64,000 nt of DNA. It comes from Ziziphus jujuba. Taxonomy: Eukaryota > Streptophyta > Magnoliopsida > Rosales > Rhamnaceae. Both the position numbers and the translations under genes were made by a program. The notes below the pieces were generated by a model. The model was not told where the DNA came from. It saw only the letters and a program-made list of their open reading frames with translations, and did not search any database. Shown piece by piece: positions 1 through 12,348 of the stretch (positions are counted from its first letter, which is position 1; every line of letters starts with the position of its first letter). The stretch spans positions 1,708,501-1,772,500 of the forward strand of contig NC_083389.1 of the NCBI RefSeq assembly GCF_031755915.1, in the 5' to 3' direction.

Positions 1-3000
1 AGATAATTACGTATTTACAAAATACCATCTAAATTCATCCTATTTCATCAGATCCGGGATGTGATATGGTTCCGAAGGATGAACTGAATAGTTCCAATAA
101 AATTTAATTCTTGAAAAGAAATCCATTTTTTTATTTATTTCATCTATTCCATGACCAGAATAGGTGAGATACACGTTACACCATGATTGTGAATCAGAAG
201 TTCAAGAAATGGCAGATCTATTCACTCTATCAATAACCGAGCTAGATCTGGTGTATCATAAGGGATTTGCCTTTTCTATTGATTCCTACATATCAGATCA
301 AAAACAATTCTTGAATGAGGTATTCAACTTCAGGGATGAATCGAAAAATAAATCTTTATTGGTTATACCTCCTATTTTTTATGAAGAAAATGAATCTTTC
401 AGTCGAATGATAAGAAAAAATGGGTCCGGACCTCCTGCGGGAATGATTTGGAAGATACAAAACCCAAAATAGTGGTATTTGCTAACAACAACATAATGGA
501 GGTAGTCAATCAATATAGATTGATCCAAAATTTAATTCAAATCCAATATAGCACCTATGGGTACATAAGAAATCTATTGAGAAATGTATTGGATCGATTC
601 TTTTTAATGAATAGATCCGATTGCAACTTGGAATTTGGAATTCAAAAGGATCAAATAGGAAATGATACTCTGAATCATAGAACTATAATGAAATATACGA
701 TCAACCAACATTTATCAAATTTGAAAAAGAGTAAGAAGAAATGGTTCGATCCTCTTATTTTTATTTCTCGAACCGAGAGATCTATGAATCGGGATCCTAA
801 TGCATGTAGATACAAATGGTCCAATGGGAGCAAGAATTTACAGGAACATTTGGAACATTTCATTTCTGAGCATAATAGCCATTTTCATTTTTAAGTAGTG
901 CTCAATCGATTACGTAATAATCAATATTCAATTGATTGGTCTGAGGTTATCAACAAAAAAGATTTGTCTAAGTCACTTCCTTTCTTTTTGTCCAAGTTAC
1001 TTCTTTTTTTATCAAAGTTTCTTCTCCTTTTGTCTAACTCACTTCCTTTTTTCTTTGTGAGTTTTGGGAATATCCCCATTCATAGGTTTGAGATCCACAT
1101 TTATGAATTGAAAGGTCCAAATGATCAACTCTGCAATTAGTTGTTAGAATCAATAGGTTTTCAAATCGTTCATTTGAAAAAATGGAAACCTTTCTTATTG
1201 GATGATCATGATACTTCCCATAAAGTGAAATTCTTGATCAATGGAGGAACAGTATCACAATTTTTGTTCAATAATATACCAAAGTGGATGATTGTCTAAT
1301 TTCATACTAGAAATAATTGCAGGAAATATTTTGATAACATGGATTCCTATTTCTTAATGATGTCCCATGATCAAGACAATTGTCTGAATCCCATGAAACC
1401 ATTTCATAGAAATTCATTGATATCTTCTTTTTATAAAGCAAATCGACTTCGATTCTTGAATAATGCACATCACTTCTACTTCTATTGTAACAAAGGATTC
1501 CTTTTTTTATGTGGAACAGGCCCGTATCAATAATTATGATTTTACGTACAGACAATTCCTTAATATCTTGTTCATTCGCAACAAAATATTTTCTTTACGC
1601 AGTGGTAAAAAAAATATGTTTTTTTGGAGAGAGATACTATTTCACCATTCGAGTTACAGGTGTCTAACATATTCATAACTAACAATTTCCCACAAAATGG
1701 CGACGAAAAGTATAAATTGTACAAATATTTCCATTTTCCAATTCGATCCGATCCATTCATTCATAGAGCTATTTACTCGATTGCAGACATTTTTGGAACA
1801 CTTCAAACAGAAGGACAAATAGTCAATTTTGAAAGAACTTATTGTCAACATCTTTCAGATATGAATTTGTCTTATTCAAAAGGGAAGAACTTGCATCAGT
1901 ATCTCAATTGCAATTCAACCATGGGTTTGATTCACAATTCATGTTTTGAGAAATATTTACCATCCGAAAAGAAGAAAAAATGGGGTCTTTATCTCAAGAA
2001 ATGCCTTGAGAAAGGGCAAATGTATAGAACCTTTCAACAAGATAGTGCTTTTTCAACTCTCTTAAAATGGAATATATTCCAAACATAGGATACAAATATC
2101 TAAATTTGATACTTTTAGATACCTTTTCAGACCTTTTGCTGATACTAAGTAGCAGCCAAAAATTTGTATCCATTTTTCATAATATTATGTGTGGATTAGA
2201 TATATCATGGTGAATTCTTTAGAAAAAACTGTGTCTTCCACAATGGAATCTGATAAGTGAGATTTACATAATCTTCTTATGTCCGAAGAAATGGTTCATC
2301 AAAATAATGAGTCACCATTGATATCGACACATATGAGATTGCCAAATGTTCAGGAGTTCCTCTATTCAATCCTTTTCTTTTTTCTTGTTGCTGGTTAACT
2401 CGTTCGAACACACCTTCTCTTTGTTTATCTAGCCTATAGTGAGTTACAGACAAAGTTCGAAAGGGTCAAATCTTTGATGATTCCATCATACATGATTGAG
2501 TTGCAAAAACTTCTGGATAGGTATCCTACATCTGAATTGAATTCTTTATGGTTAAAGAATCTCTTTCTAGTTGATCTAGAACAATTAGGAGATTCTCTAG
2601 AAGAAATACGAGGTTATGCTTCTGGCGGCAATGTGCTATAGGGTGCTGGTCCCGCTTATGGGGTCAAATAAATACGTTCTAAGAAGAAATATTTGAACAT
2701 CAATCTCATCGATAACATCGATTTCATAAGTATCATACCAAATATCATCAATCGAATCGCTGTTTTGAGAAATACGAGACATCTAAGTCATACAAGTAAA
2801 GAGATCTATTCATTGATAAGAAAAAGAAAAAACGTGAACAATGATTGGATTGATGATAAAATAGAATCTTGGGTCTCGAACAGTGATTCGATTAATGATA
2901 AAGAAAGAGAGTTCTTGGTTTAGTTCTCCACCTTAACGATAGAAAAAAGCATTGATCAAATTCTATTGAGTCTGACTTATAGTGATCGTTTATCAAAGAA

Positions 3001-5114
3001 TGTCTCTGGTTATCAAATGATTGAACAACCGGGAGTAATTTACTTATGATACTTAGTTGACATTCATAAAAATTATCTAATGAGTTATGAGTTCAATACA
3101 TCCTGTTTAGCCGAAATATGGATATTCCTTGCTCATTATCAGACAATCACTTATTCACAAACCTCCTGTGGAGCTAATAATTTTCATTTCCCATCTCATG
3201 GAAAACATTTTTCACTCCACTTAGCCCTATCCCTCTCTAGGAGTATTTTAGTGATAGGTTCTATAGGAACTAGATGATCCTATTTGGTCGAATACCTAGC
3301 AACAAACTCCTATGTTCCTTTCATTACAGCATTTCTGAACAAGTTCTTGGATAGAAAGGGCTTTCTTATTGATGATAGTGACGATATTGATGATAGTAAC
3401 CGTGACCTTGCTATGGAGCTGGAGCTTCTAGCTATGATGAATGCGCTAACTATGGATATGATGCCTAAAATGGACCGATTTTGTATCACCTTTCAACTTA
3501 AATTAGCAAAAGCGATGTCTCCTTACATAATATGGATTCCAAACATTCATGATCTGGATATGAATGAGTCCAATTACTTATCCCTTAGTCTATTAGTGTA
3601 CGATCTCTCTTGGGATTGTGAAAGATGTTCCATAAGAAATATTCTTATTATTGCTTCTATTTATATTCCCCAAAAAGTGAATCCCACTATAATAGCTCTG
3701 AATAAATTAAATACATACATTAAGATACGAAGGCTTCTTATTCCACAACAACGAAAGCACTTTTTCACTATTTCATATACTAAGGGAGTTCACTTGGGAA
3801 AGAAAATGTTCCATACTAATGGATTCGGGTCCATAACCATGGGTTGCAATGCACGAGATCTTGTAGCACTTACCAATGAGGTTCTATCGATTAGTATTAC
3901 ACAGAAGAAATCAATTATAGACACTAACATAATTAGATCTACTTTTCATCGATAAACTTAGGTTTTGCAATCCCAGGTAAGATCGGTACAGGGTCATGGG
4001 ATCCTTTTCTATCAGATAAAAAGGGCTGTTGCATAAAATGTACTTCTAAGTAATTGCTCCATAGATCCTATATCTATCTATATGAAGAAGAAATCATGTA
4101 ACGAAGGGGATTCTTATTTGTACAAATGGTACTTTGAACTTGGAATGAGCATGAAGAAATTAATGATACTTTTTTATCTTTCGAGTTGTTCTGCCGGATC
4201 GGTCACTCAAGACATTAGGTCTCTACCCGGACTCGATGAAAAAAATGGGATCCTTCTTATGGACTCGTTGATAATGATTCTGATCTACTTCATGGCCTAT
4301 TAGAAGTAGAAGGTGCTCTGGTGGGATCCTCACGGATAGAAAAAGATTGCAGCTAGTTTGATAATGATCGAGTGACATTGCTCCTTCGGCCCGAACCAAG
4401 GAATCCCTTAGATATCATGCAATATCATTGGTCAGAGATTTCTAATGGATTTTTCGATTCTAATTGATAGAGGATGATTTATTCAATCACATAGTTTGGG
4501 CTCCTAGAATATGGTGCCTTTGTGGCTTTCTATTTGATTGTATTGAAAGGCCTAATGAATTGGGATTTCCTTATTGGGCCAGTTCATTTCGGGGCAAGCA
4601 GATCATTTATGATGAAGAGGATGGGCTTCAAGAGAATGATTCAGAGTTCTTGTAGAGTGGAACCATGTAGTACCAGACACAAGATAGATCTTCAAAAGAA
4701 CAAGGCTTTTTTCGAAGAAGCCAACTCATTTGGGACCCTACAGATCAACTTTTTTTCCTATTCAAAGATCAGCCCGTTGTCTCTATGTTTTCACGTCGAG
4801 AATTCTTTGCAGATGGAAAGATGTTAAAGGGGCTTCTTACTTCCCAATCAGATCTTCCTGCATCAATATATAAGCGCTGGTTTATTAAGAATACGCAAGA
4901 AAAGTACTTTGAATTGTTGATTCATCGTTAGAGATGGCTTAGAACCAATAGTTCATTATCTAATGGATTTTTGCATTATAATACTCCCTCTGAGAGTTAT
5001 CAGTATTTATCAAAGCTGTTCCTATCTAACGGAACACTATTGGATCAAATGACAAAGATATTGTTGAGAAAAAGATGGCTTTTCCCGGATGAAATGAAAA
5101 TTGGAGTCGTGTAA
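1..5114 (+). pseudogene. ycf2: Plastid ycf2, 3' two-thirds, degraded NUPT copy
   Basis: Ycf2 is a very large plastid protein of the FtsHi/Ycf2 AAA-type import-motor complex. Pieces of its frame appear in order on this strand: 164-472, 448-894, 898-1140, 1339-1678, 1624-2088, 2693-2923, 3080-3277, 3284-3955 (the Walker/AAA region, with the GSIGT-like stretch around 3255-3275), 4082-4303 and 4464-4827. They end at a TAA at 5112-5114, in the native C-terminal context (DEMKIG). The frame changes many times through small indels and there are many stops, so no protein can be made. The window opens inside the gene, at about codon 450-480. The 5' part of ycf2 lies separately at 56926-58379 in segment III. 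Identity is from recognised ycf2 protein sequence. This is the most shredded plastid gene in the window. Confidence 0.95.
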
Positions 5115-5254
5115 CAAAAGAAAGGTTTCCCATTCCTTAGCCGGAAAGATATGTGGTCATGAAACAAGGACTAATGGAACATAATTGACCGGATGGTAGA
5201 GTCGTGGAAACACTCGTTTCTTCCATATTTTGGACCTCAGCTCCATGGAATGAT

Positions 5255-5486
5255 ATACTACTGCTGAAACATGGAAGAATTTAAATCTTAGATCAAAACA
5301 TTAGGGATGGATGGTATGAATTGCCTAAACAAGAATTCTTGAACAGTGAACAACCAAAACTATTACTCACTACAGCAAAAAATTTCCATTAATGAAAGAT
5401 GTAAATCCATTGGAAATTAAAAATATGCATGTCGGATGAAATGGTTGTTGCTATCTAGTACAATAACGACTCATTGGTTTAACTGA
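5255..5486 (+). pseudogene. ycf15: ycf15 remnant
   Basis: This short plastid reading frame of uncertain function lies between ycf2 and trnL-CAA, its normal place. The frame would start at 5255, but the ATG is ATA, and an in-frame TAA follows the LLLKHGRI-like start. Further on, the [20 protein letters not shown] and [16 protein letters not shown] stretches are still readable. The last readable stop is at 5484-5486. The flanks 5115-5254 and 5487-6044 are ycf2-trnL intergenic plastid sequence with no further gene. Confidence 0.8.
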
Positions 5487-6044
5487 ATAACTAAATAAGA
5501 TAGATAGACATTTCTCTTCGTCTCAGGTCAACAAATCTTCTCCATTAACCCCTATATGGATAATACACATTCTAGTTGATCAACTAATTCTAATTGTTTT
5601 GAAGCAATCCACAGAGCGGTTCATCCTATTTAGATATTCATGACCAAGAAGTACTGGATTCTCTTTTGGATAAGCCCTGAAAGGAGAAGGAAGGCTGGAA
5701 TACCAATAGGCATCTATTATTGAATTCACCCAAATGGGTAGTATCCATTTTGGGAATGTCTAGGACCAAAGTCACTGAATGGGTAAGTCACCAATCCCCA
5801 AAACGGACTATGCAATGTACTTTATTTGCTGGGTTATAGGGGGGCATTTTACCAGAGGTTTCTATTGTATCAATCTACCTTTGTGTGATTCCTGTTGAAG
5901 CATATACTCGGGAGGTGCGGTGGGTGCAGGACAGATGGTTTCAAAGTGGAATCCCCATTCATTAGATAGAGAAGATCACCAAGATTTGTTGATTCGCTGC
6001 CGAGCTTATTCCAATTCATTAAGCATTCTTAAAATTCAATTTTA
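5487..6044. other. Plastid ycf15 to trnL-CAA spacer (copy 1)
   Basis: Non-coding plastid inverted-repeat spacer. From 5578 onward it is paralogous to 63351-63816 at the other end of the window. Shared words such as AATCCACAGAGCGGTT and TTGAATTCACCC are in the same order, with many independent substitutions. No gene is seen. Confidence 0.85.
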
Positions 6045-6125
6045 TGCCTTTAAGAGGACTCAAACCTCCACGCTTTTTAATACGAGATTTTGAGTCTCAT
6101 GTGTCTACCATTTTACCACCAAGCC
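6045..6125 (-). pseudogene. trnL-CAA: tRNA-Leu (CAA), plastid-derived, degraded (copy 1)
   Basis: The 81-nt span matches plastid trnL-CAA in length and position, between ycf15 and ndhB. The anticodon loop reads CTCAAAATC on the minus strand, so CAA is kept. The acceptor and D stems have substitutions (the top-strand end reads ACCACCAAGCC), and the variable arm differs from the better copy at 63817-63897. Expression in the nucleus is unlikely. Confidence 0.9.
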
Positions 6126-6710
6126 ATCTTGAAAGTGAATCATATTCCATGAATATGATATCTCTCGAGTGTGATGTATGGAATATATGATAAAGTTGGA
6201 GTGTTAGGGTATTTATACTGATCAGTTATGTCATATAGGCATGACTCGGACATCCAATTGCTTCGATTTGAATTATCCTGAGGGTGCCTTATCTTATATT
6301 TATATATTATATCAAAAAGATGGACAATCAAACCTATTTCTAGATTCAATAGAAGCCTAAAGAGGTGAGGAGAATAGGGTCCCAAATAATGAGAGATATG
6401 TAAAAAGCAAGTCCGATTATGCCTATTCCTAACCCTAAATGGGATGTAATGACATAGGGATCCATATGGAAACATAGTATCTATTTAGATATGTACGAAT
6501 GACCTCTTCTAATAATTATAATGTATATAACCCTATTCCGGTCTTGTCTGGTATGGAATGAACTTATAATCATGGAATTGACTCGATCATCAAATTATAG
6601 ATTACAAGTTCATAACCCTAGCCTATTCCCATTTTAGGCGGAACAGATCTACTAATTCTTTGATTCCTGTTAGTAAGAGGGACCTCGAACTAAGAAATAG
6701 ATTCTAGAAG
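6126..6710. other. trnL-CAA to ndhB plastid spacer
   Basis: Non-coding plastid spacer in its normal place. The first ~120 bp are paralogous to 63898-64000. The 111-codon open frame on the minus strand here resembles no plastid protein and is taken as chance. Confidence 0.8.
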
Positions 6711-7237
6711 CTAAAAAAGGGTATCCTAAGCAATTTCAATAAACGGGCTCATTGATATTCCTGGTATAGTTTGTGCTATCACACATACAATCATACTTAA
6801 TTCGATGGAATTGTTTGATCTTAAAGGGGATCTTCTATAATTTTGCATGTGAGGGGTTATTTCTTGGTTTCGTCCAGTCATTAATAACTTGATTATTTTA
6901 GATAATAGTAGATAGAAACAATGCTCGTAAGGAGTCCTATTGAAACCAAGAAATATAGGCCTGCCTGCCATCCACACCAGAATAAATGCAGTTTTCCCAA
7001 AAAACCTGCTAGTGGAGGAAGACCTCCTAAGGATAAGAGACATAGGGCTAAAGAGAGAGCCAAAAAAGGATCTTTCGTGAATAATCCTGCATAATCTTGA
7101 ATGTTATTAGTTCCGGTACATAGACCAAATGATACACTATAAGCAAAAGTTCTTAGATTCATGGAGATATAGAACAGCATATAAGTGATCATATTTGCAT
7201 ATCCACCATTTGAGTCTCCAACAATTATTCCAATAAT
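6711..7237 (-). pseudogene. ndhB: ndhB exon 2, 3' part (split by copia element)
   Basis: NdhB is a proton-pumping membrane subunit of the plastid NADH dehydrogenase-like complex. The minus strand reads the C-terminal third in two overlapping frames (7279-6893 and 7043-6726), with the recognisable blocks [44 protein letters not shown] and [19 protein letters not shown]-to-TAG change gives an early stop at 6726-6728; the native stop is at 6711-6713. A frameshift lies near 6900. The exon is cut at 7237 by the copia element and resumes at 13383. The two exon 2 pieces total about 757 bp, the normal length, so only the TSD separates them. Confidence 0.95.
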
Positions 7238-8272
7238 TGTTGAAGTGTGGCAATTTTGCCACTTGATGGTGCATGTCATCGGCTAGCATGCATACCTTGG
7301 TATCAAATCCTTTCCTTTTATGAGTTTATATTTTTTTGTATGTTTTTAATTGATGCAAGGTATATTTTGATAATGTTTTGTGCCTAAGTTATGTATGCAA
7401 AAGTATAGGCAAAATTATGCACAAAAGAGTAGGAATGTTATGCTTGAAATGCCTATGGTGCTGGATTCATAATTTCCAGCAACATAGTTCCACTATTTAT
7501 CTTATATCTTAGGTTGCAAATGGAGTTTTGGGCTGAAATGTTTAGCGATGTCTACAGACATATATAGAAGACTATGGTTCAAATTTCAGGTCCAAATGAC
7601 ATGGGAAAGTCCATTTTCTATTCCAAACAGATTGCTGTACCTGATGGGCCCAGTATGCAGAGTATGGGTCAGCTTTGGAGCTGTTTGGCCCATGATCCGG
7701 TTCCAGAACTTTCCTAGCTCTTGGAACAATATTTATTGATGACCAAGGATGCTTCAAACCAAGTTTCATAAGCAGATACAAAGGGGAACTAAGTAGGTGA
7801 AGCTAGTTTGGTTGTTTACCCAAACTAGTTAAACAATAGGAACTTAGTTAAAACCATGTGCCACTTTTTACTATATTTGGAATAGACATGTTGCAGCTGG
7901 TTTTTGACTCTTTTGTGTATGAAAAGTTAGGTGTTGACCATTTTACTTTTTAAATTTCAAATACTTTACTCATTTTGTAAGCTCACATGCTTGGCATGTG
8001 TGAATTAGTTGTAATTTCAAGCTTATATTGTAAAATGAATGAAATGGCTACACATCCAAGCCTTATTTTCAAAAGCCAACGTGTTCCTCTTCTTCTTATC
8101 TCTTCTTCAACACCTTAGAATACTTTAGGAACCCTAAAAACCAGAAAACACCATAACCAAAACCTAAAAACACAACTCACACACAACCATTCCCAAGAGC
8201 ATCACCAAAAGCTTGCTTGTTGCTAACACTTCAAGCTAGCTTGCTCTTGGTCATAACCTTCTCACCCCAACA
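7238..8272 (+). repeat. Copia 5' LTR
   Basis: 1,035 bp, starting TGTTGAAGTGTGG and ending CTCACCCCAACA. It carries TATA-like AT-rich stretches, but I cannot fix a promoter. It is 98% similar to 12343-13377. The same LTR family recurs as a fragment at 15171-15739. Short open frames inside it (for example 7548-7739) occur in all LTR copies and resemble no known protein. Confidence 0.97.
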
Positions 8273-8275
8273 AAG

Positions 8276-8287
8276 TGGTATCAGAGC
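8276..8287 (+). promoter_or_regulatory. Copia primer-binding site
   Basis: TGGTATCAGAGC, complementary to the 3' end of initiator tRNA-Met. It starts three bases after the 5' LTR, where minus-strand DNA synthesis would be primed. Confidence 0.95.
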
Positions 8288-8407
8288 AAGGCACATTTTT
8301 GTGAGATTTGTGAGGTTTTTGGGCTGGTTCGTTCCTTGAGAGTGAAGAGATACTTGAAAGCACAAATATATTTTTCATATTCCTTCATACTAGAAAGCAA
8401 CATTCAC

Positions 8408-11400
8408 ATGGCTTCTTCAAGTTTTTCAACTCCTTCTCCTCCTATCTTCAATGGGGAGAACTACAACATTTGGAGTATTAAGATGCAAGCCTACTTGAAG
8501 GCTTATGGTCTTTGGGAGGTCACCATAAATCCCCAAGAACCCGAGCCTTTGAGACAAGGGGCAACGCTCAACCAAATCAAGCACCATGAGGAGGAATTGG
8601 CTAAAGGTTTCAAGGCTCTCACCGCCATTCATTCTTGTATTAGTGATACCATTTTCACAAGGATAATGGCATGTGAGAGTGCCAAAGAAGCTTGGGACAA
8701 ACTTCAAGATGAGTTCCAAGGGAGTGCAAGGACAAGGCAAATGCAAATCCTTAACCTAAGGAGAGAGTTTGAGACTATCAAGATGAAAGACAAAGAAACG
8801 GTTAAGGAGTTCACCACAAGGCTTCTTAATGTGGTGAATCAAATTAGGGTGCTAGGTGAAAGATTAAGTGACCAAAGGATTGTGGAGAAGGTGTTGGTCT
8901 CCTTGCCCGAGAGGTTTGAAGCTAAGATATCTTCATTGGAGGAGTCAAGGAACCTAAATGAAATTTCCTTGACCGAGTTGGTGAATGCCTTGCAAGCTAC
9001 GGAGCAAAGGAGGAGGATTAGACATGAAGAATCAATGGAGGCTGCATTTGTGTCTAAACAACATCAAAAGACACAAAATCAAAAGAAGAACAAGCTTAAG
9101 GTCATAAAGGAGAAAGGTGAAGCTAGCAAACCCGAGAGGAAGTCCTATGAACCTTGTCACCATTGCAAGAAGAAAGGTCATCATCCAATAAGGTGTTGGT
9201 GGAGGCCGGATGCATTTTGCCATAAATGCCAACAAAAGGGTCATGTGGAGAGAGTATGCAAGGCAACCAAGAAAGATAAGCAACAAGCAAATGTTGCTAA
9301 AGATAATGCAAGTGATAGTGAATCCGAAGAGTTGTTTGTTGCTACTTGTTTTAGTAGCATCAAGAATGATGATGGATGGATCATTGATAGTGGAGCAACA
9401 CACCATATGTCTCACAAGCATGAGTGGTTCACAAACTTGGATAGGAGCAGCCACAACAAAGTCAAAATTGGAAATGGAGCCCTGATGGAAGTGAAAGGCA
9501 AAGGAGATGTGGTGATACACACCACCAAAGGTATCAAAACTATCCATGATGTTCTCTATGTACCTTCTTTATGTGAGAACTTACTTAGTGTAGGTCAAAT
9601 GCTTGAGAACAAATATGCATTACACTTCTCAAACATGACATGCACTATAGTTGATCCACATGGAAATGAATTAATGTGTGTTGGAATGAAGAACAAGAAT
9701 TTTAGGTTGAATATGGATGAAAATGGTGCATCGGTTGCATTGAACACCAAAGTTGAGAACACCTCTCAACTTTGGCATAAAAGACTAGGCCATGCTAGCT
9801 TTAAGTCATTGGTAGGCACACATGAACTTATTAGAGACATGCCATTGGTGGAGAAGCAAGAACATGTGTGTGAAGTGTGTCAAAAAGGAAAGCATACTAG
9901 GCTAGCATTTCAATCTTGTTCTTGGAGATCAAAGGAGAAGCTAGGACTTATACATTCGGATATTTGTGGTCCTATGAGTGTTCCATCCTTAAATGGCAGC
10001 AAGTATTTCATAACTTTCATTGATGATTACTCAAGAATGTGTTGGGTGTATTTCCTTGAAAGAAAATCACAAGCTTTGGAGAAGTTTGTAGAATTTATGA
10101 AGTTAGTGCAAAATCAATCCGGTTGCACTATAAAGGTGTTAAGGACGGACAATGGTGGAGAATACACAAGTGAGGCTTTCAAACAACTTTGTAAGGATCA
10201 TGGTATAGTTCATCAATTCACTACACCATACACACCACAACAAAATGGTGTATGTGAAAGGAAGAACCGTACCATCATGGAGATGGCTAGTTGTTTGTTG
10301 TTTGAAAGTGGCTTGCCAAAGAAGTTTTGGGCCGAAGGAGTGAATACATCCATCTACATCCAAAATAGGCTTTACTCAAAGTCTTTGAGGAGTAAAACCC
10401 CATTTGAGCTTTGGTTTGGATATAAGCCTTCTCTTGATCATCTAAGGGTATTTGGAAGCATTTGTTACATCCTAGTACCACAAGAGAAGAGAGGAAAGCT
10501 TGATGAAAGATCACAAGTTGGTGTTTTGGTTGGCTATAGTGATGTGACCAAGGGATATAGAGTGTATAACTTGGAAACCAAGAAACTTGTGATAAGTAGA
10601 GATGTGAAAGTTGATGAGGAAGCTAAATGGGTTTGTAGTAAGGAGGAGTTGGCTAGTATGGATGAAGACAATCACCTTGAAGCTCATGATAACGATGAGG
10701 AACAAGGAAATCATGAAGGTGCTGCCCATGATGATGAATATAATGAGAATGAGCTAGAAATCTCCATAGAGGCTGATTTGGAGATTGGTGATGGTGTGAG
10801 AGGCACAAGACCTCTTAATGAGATTTATGAAAGGTGTAATGTGGCATTGAGTGATCCAATCAATGTCCATGAGGCTATAGCAAGAAAAAAGTGGAGATAA
10901 GCCACGCAAGATGAAATTGATGTGATAAACAAGAATGACACTTGGAGCTTGGTAACAAAACCGAAGGGAAAGAATGCTATTGGGGTGAAGTGGATCTTTA
11001 GGACCAAGTACAATCTGGATGGGTCCATAAATAAGCACAAGGCAAGGCTTGTTGTCAAAGGATATGCACAACAAGCCGGTGTGGATTATGGAGAGACTTT
11101 TGCACCGGTTGCAAGGATGGAAACCATAAGACTTCTCCTTGCAATTTCGGCACAAAAGTCTTGGAAAGTATATCACCTTGATGTGAAGTCAGCCTTCTTG
11201 AATGGAATATTGAAGGAAGAGGTCTATGTTATGCAACCCGAAGGTTTTGTGAAGAAAGGAAGTGAAGAGAAGGTATACAAGCTACACAAGGCCTTGTATG
11301 GCCTTAAACAAGCTCCTAGGGCATGGTATGCCAAGATAGATGGTTTTTTGACAAAGCATGGATTTAGGAGGAGTCCTAATGAGCCTACATTGTATATTAG

Positions 11401-12348
11401 GACTCATGGTTGCATGGTGTTGGTGTCTCTTTATGTTGATGACCTCCTAGTGACCGGTGGTAATGAGAAAGAAGTGAGCAATTTCAAAAGTGAGCTAGAA
11501 TTGAACTTTGAGATGTCTAGCCTTGGAGTGATGAAATACTTTCTTGGAATTGAAGTTGTCCAATCATCCAAGGGCATCTTCATATCTCAAGAAAGCTATG
11601 TGAAAGCTATGTGGAAGATTGTAATAGCGTTGCCATACCTATGAATGAAGGCACTAAGTTGGTGAAGGATGATGATTCTCCAAAAGTAAATCCTTCCATC
11701 TATAGAAGTTTAATTGGTAGCCTTTTATATGTATACTCTACTAGACCGGATATCATGTTTAGTGTGGCTGTTTTGTCTAGATTTATGCATAGTCCATCAC
11801 AAAATCATCTTAGTTGTGCAAAAAGAATCCTAAGGTATTTGAAAGGTACTAGTGATTTTGTTATATGGTACAAGGATGGCATGAATGAAGCTTTGCTTGG
11901 TTATAGTGATAGTGATTGGGCTGGTTCTTTGGATGATAGCAAGAGCACATCGGGCTCATGGAATTCCAAGAAGCAACAAACCGTTGCACAAAGCACCGCG
12001 GAAGCCGAGTATATTGCTTGCTCAAGTTGTGCTAATCAAGGTGTTTGGCTTAGGAAATTATTGGAGGACTTGAGCTTGAAGCAAGAGGAAGCCATGGTAA
12101 TATTGTGTGACATAACTTCAGCAATAGCAATTGCACAAAATCCAGTCCAACATGGGAGGACCAAGCATATACCGGTCAAGTATCATTCCTTAAGGGAATT
12201 TGAAGCAAGTGGTGAAGTGAAGTTGGAGTATGTGACTTCCGAGGAGAACTTGGCGGATATCTTCACCAAGCCATTGGGAAAGAAGAGATTTGAGATATTG
12301 AGAGGACTTCTCAACGTCTCATACAAAATTGCCAAGGAGGAGTGTTGA
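8408..12348 (+). pseudogene. Copia gag-pol polyprotein, one stop and one frameshift
   Basis: The start ATG at 8408 begins MASSSFSTPSPP, followed by the UBN2-type gag (GENYNIWSIKMQAYLKAYG). Two CCHC knuckles follow (CHHCKKKGHHPIRC near residue 250, CHKCQQKGHVERVC near 271), then an aspartic protease (DSGATHH near 325), the GAG-pre-integrase, the integrase core (HSDICGP near 516, TDNGGEY near 580, ERKNRT near 617), the reverse transcriptase (YVDDLL, about 11435-11455) and RNase H (GYSDSDWAG, about 11898). A TAA at 10898-10900 breaks the frame between integrase and RT, and the same frame resumes afterwards. A frameshift with a small deletion lies at about 11605-11640. The final Cys and stop codons lie in the first six bases of the 3' LTR. 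Order IN before RT defines copia; the sublineage is not certain. Confidence 0.95.
12334..12342 (+). promoter_or_regulatory. Copia polypurine tract
   Basis: AAGGAGGAG immediately before the TG of the 3' LTR, the expected primer for plus-strand synthesis. Confidence 0.85.

Noticed and set aside
6140..6475. 111-codon minus-strand frame in the trnL-ndhB spacer
   Set aside because: No plastid gene is known there; looks like chance.
7548..7739. 63-codon frame repeated in copia LTRs (also 12653-12844)
   Set aside because: Repeated only because it is in both LTRs; no start context, domain or homologue recognised.
9032..9547. 171-codon minus-strand frame
   Set aside because: Shadow of the copia gag frame, low in recognisable domains.
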